Assembly (NCBI GenBank): GCA_937991965.1
Contig: CALKLP010000063.1
Span: forward strand, 1-55,115
Origin: an uncultured Verrucomicrobiales bacterium
Lineage (GTDB): Bacteria > Verrucomicrobiota > Verrucomicrobiia > Verrucomicrobiales > Akkermansiaceae
DNA: 55,115 nt
Direction: 5' to 3'
How positions within the stretch are numbered: position 1 is the first letter of the stretch; every line of letters starts with the position of its first letter. The translations under genes were made by a program, and so were the position numbers. Under the pieces are notes generated by a model. It was not told the DNA's origin and made no database searches. It saw only the letters and a list, made by a program, of their open reading frames with translations. Shown piece by piece: positions 54,310 to 55,115 of this stretch.

Positions 54310-55115
54310 TTATTTTTGGGTGGGAAGAGGGTCGTTCTTAAAGTGGTAATACTGCGCTTTAATAATGGGATCATTCTGGGTCAGGAGCGAGTCCTGCCAT
54401 GCTCTTAGGGAGTAATCCAGTGCATTTTTTCGATCTCCCTGTGCGAAGTAGACTTCCGCTCGGGTGTCAAGGTAGGCCGGGTTTCGAGGCTCTTCGGCTA
54501 GGGCGTCGTTGATGAGATTTTCTGCCTCAGGAATCCGCATGATGGATCGACTGGCTAACCACGCGGCTCCATTTTTCAGATTATGCGCATTAGGGTAATC
54601 TACCAGTAAGGCGAGGTAGTGGTCAAAGCTCTCATTGAGCGATTTTGTGAGGATGTCCTGATAGTCAAGCTCGCGCAAGAGGGGGTATAAGTCATCGGCT
54701 AATATTCCGTTACCGATCCATTGCTCCGTAAGTTGAGTTGCTAGGGTACGTGCGGCAGTATCGTCTCCTGTTTTGGCGAAGTGTCTGATCCAGCATAGGT
54801 CGGTCTGGTAACGGAGTTTTGCGAGAATCTGAAAGTTGCGTCCGGAGGCAAAACTGTCAGTCAGCATCCCCGAGGAGGAGATGTCAGACAAGCTCTTGAT
54901 AAGGAGCATCTCACCACACAGTGCAGCTAGCCTATTATCGTCAGCTTTGGCGTAAAGAGAGAGCCCTTGATGTAAGAACCGTTCCCAGTGAATGAAGTTA
55001 TTTTCATCTGGGTTTGTGAGTGCCAGCCCGCGCTCCATATACTGGCGAGCTTCATCATAGAGTCCGATCTCTTGATAAAGCGCCGTGATTCTGAGAAAGC
55101 GGGCAGGGGTGTCTA
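54310..55115 (-). CDS. TPR-type protein, C-terminal part (cut by right edge)
   Basis: The frame is open to the right edge (DTPARFLRITALYQEIG before the first internal ATG at 55038), so the gene begins outside the window. The visible part, about 268 residues, holds several tetratricopeptide repeats (DEARQYMERGLALT, EAENLINDALAEEP, RKNALDYSLRAW). TPR proteins scaffold complexes; the partner is unknown. It precedes tadA by 3 bases in one leftward unit. Confidence 0.7.
   Translation of the reverse strand, partial: DTPARFLRITALYQEIGLYDEARQYMERGLALTNPDENNFIHWERFLHQGLSLYAKADDNRLAALCGEMLLIKSLSDISSSGMLTDSFASGRNFQILAKLRYQTDLCWIRHFAKTGDDTAARTLATQLTEQWIGNGILADDLYPLLRELDYQDILTKSLNESFDHYLALLVDYPNAHNLKNGAAWLASRSIMRIPEAENLINDALAEEPRNPAYLDTRAEVYFAQGDRKNALDYSLRAWQDSLLTQNDPIIKAQYYHFKNDPLPTQK

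Noticed and set aside
1-55115. CRISPR arrays, rRNA and tRNA genes
   Set aside because: No regularly spaced repeats, no rRNA-like stretches and no cloverleaf-like sequences were seen by eye.

Overview
This window looks like chromosomal DNA from a Gram-negative member of the Planctomycetes-Verrucomicrobia-Chlamydiae group, most likely a Verrucomicrobiota bacterium. The assignment is an inference. It rests on outer-membrane genes (lpxD, an OmpH/Skp chaperone, an OmpA-type protein, SurA-like PPIase), an ECF sigma factor overlapping a Ser/Thr kinase with PEGA and SUMF1-like domains, a CxPSR sulfatase, many small scattered operons and moderate GC. No rRNA, tRNA or CRISPR was found. Genes run off both edges.

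Layout. 1-5.0 kb: the end of a membrane TPR protein, then a leftward unit asnB - SAF-domain dehydrogenase - FAD oxidoreductase that looks like surface-glycan metabolism, preceded by a REP-like inverted repeat pair. 5.0-11.0 kb: ABCG-type transporter with an MscS channel, a divergent AsmA-like protein and a PfkB sugar kinase. 11.0-12.3 kb: a relic integron with one cassette (unknown gene, attC, upstream core site) and the C-terminal remnant of an integron integrase. 12.3-16.5 kb: SDR, HIT protein, a DUF6922/AbiEii-type pair, NDH-2, SRPBCC protein. 16.7-20 kb: GspF/PilC, a GspG-like pseudopilin and a GT4/5 glycosyltransferase. 20-23.4 kb: tig-clpP-clpX. 23.5-29.3 kb: DUF481 protein, EVE protein, amidase, zinc-ribbon protein, YceD, rpmF, CbiX-like protein, Skp, LpxD. 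29.4-31 kb: small unknown gene, queF-queC. 31-34.2 kb: SurA-like PPIase, OmpA-like protein, M23 peptidase. 34.2-39 kb: Xer-type recombinase, TauE/SafE, adk, fmt, tyrS. 39.2-42.5 kb: kinase and sigma factor. 42.5-46 kb: ADP-ribosylglycohydrolase-like protein, DUF2721, TerC, SPFH protein. 46-50.2 kb: TM-helix channel protein, rhomboid, GH57-like protein, cytochrome-b562-like protein. 50.2-55.1 kb: tilS, sulfatase, glycosyltransferase, tadA and a TPR protein cut by the right edge.

Most of the window is housekeeping and envelope biogenesis. The clearly accessory parts are the relic integron near 11-12.3 kb and the AbiEii-type pair near 13.6-14.5 kb. The most unusual items are the cassette with its unknown gene, the sigma/kinase overlap pair whose SUMF1-like domains appear non-catalytic, and several enzyme-family members lacking a canonical catalytic residue (an SDR and a GH57-like protein).
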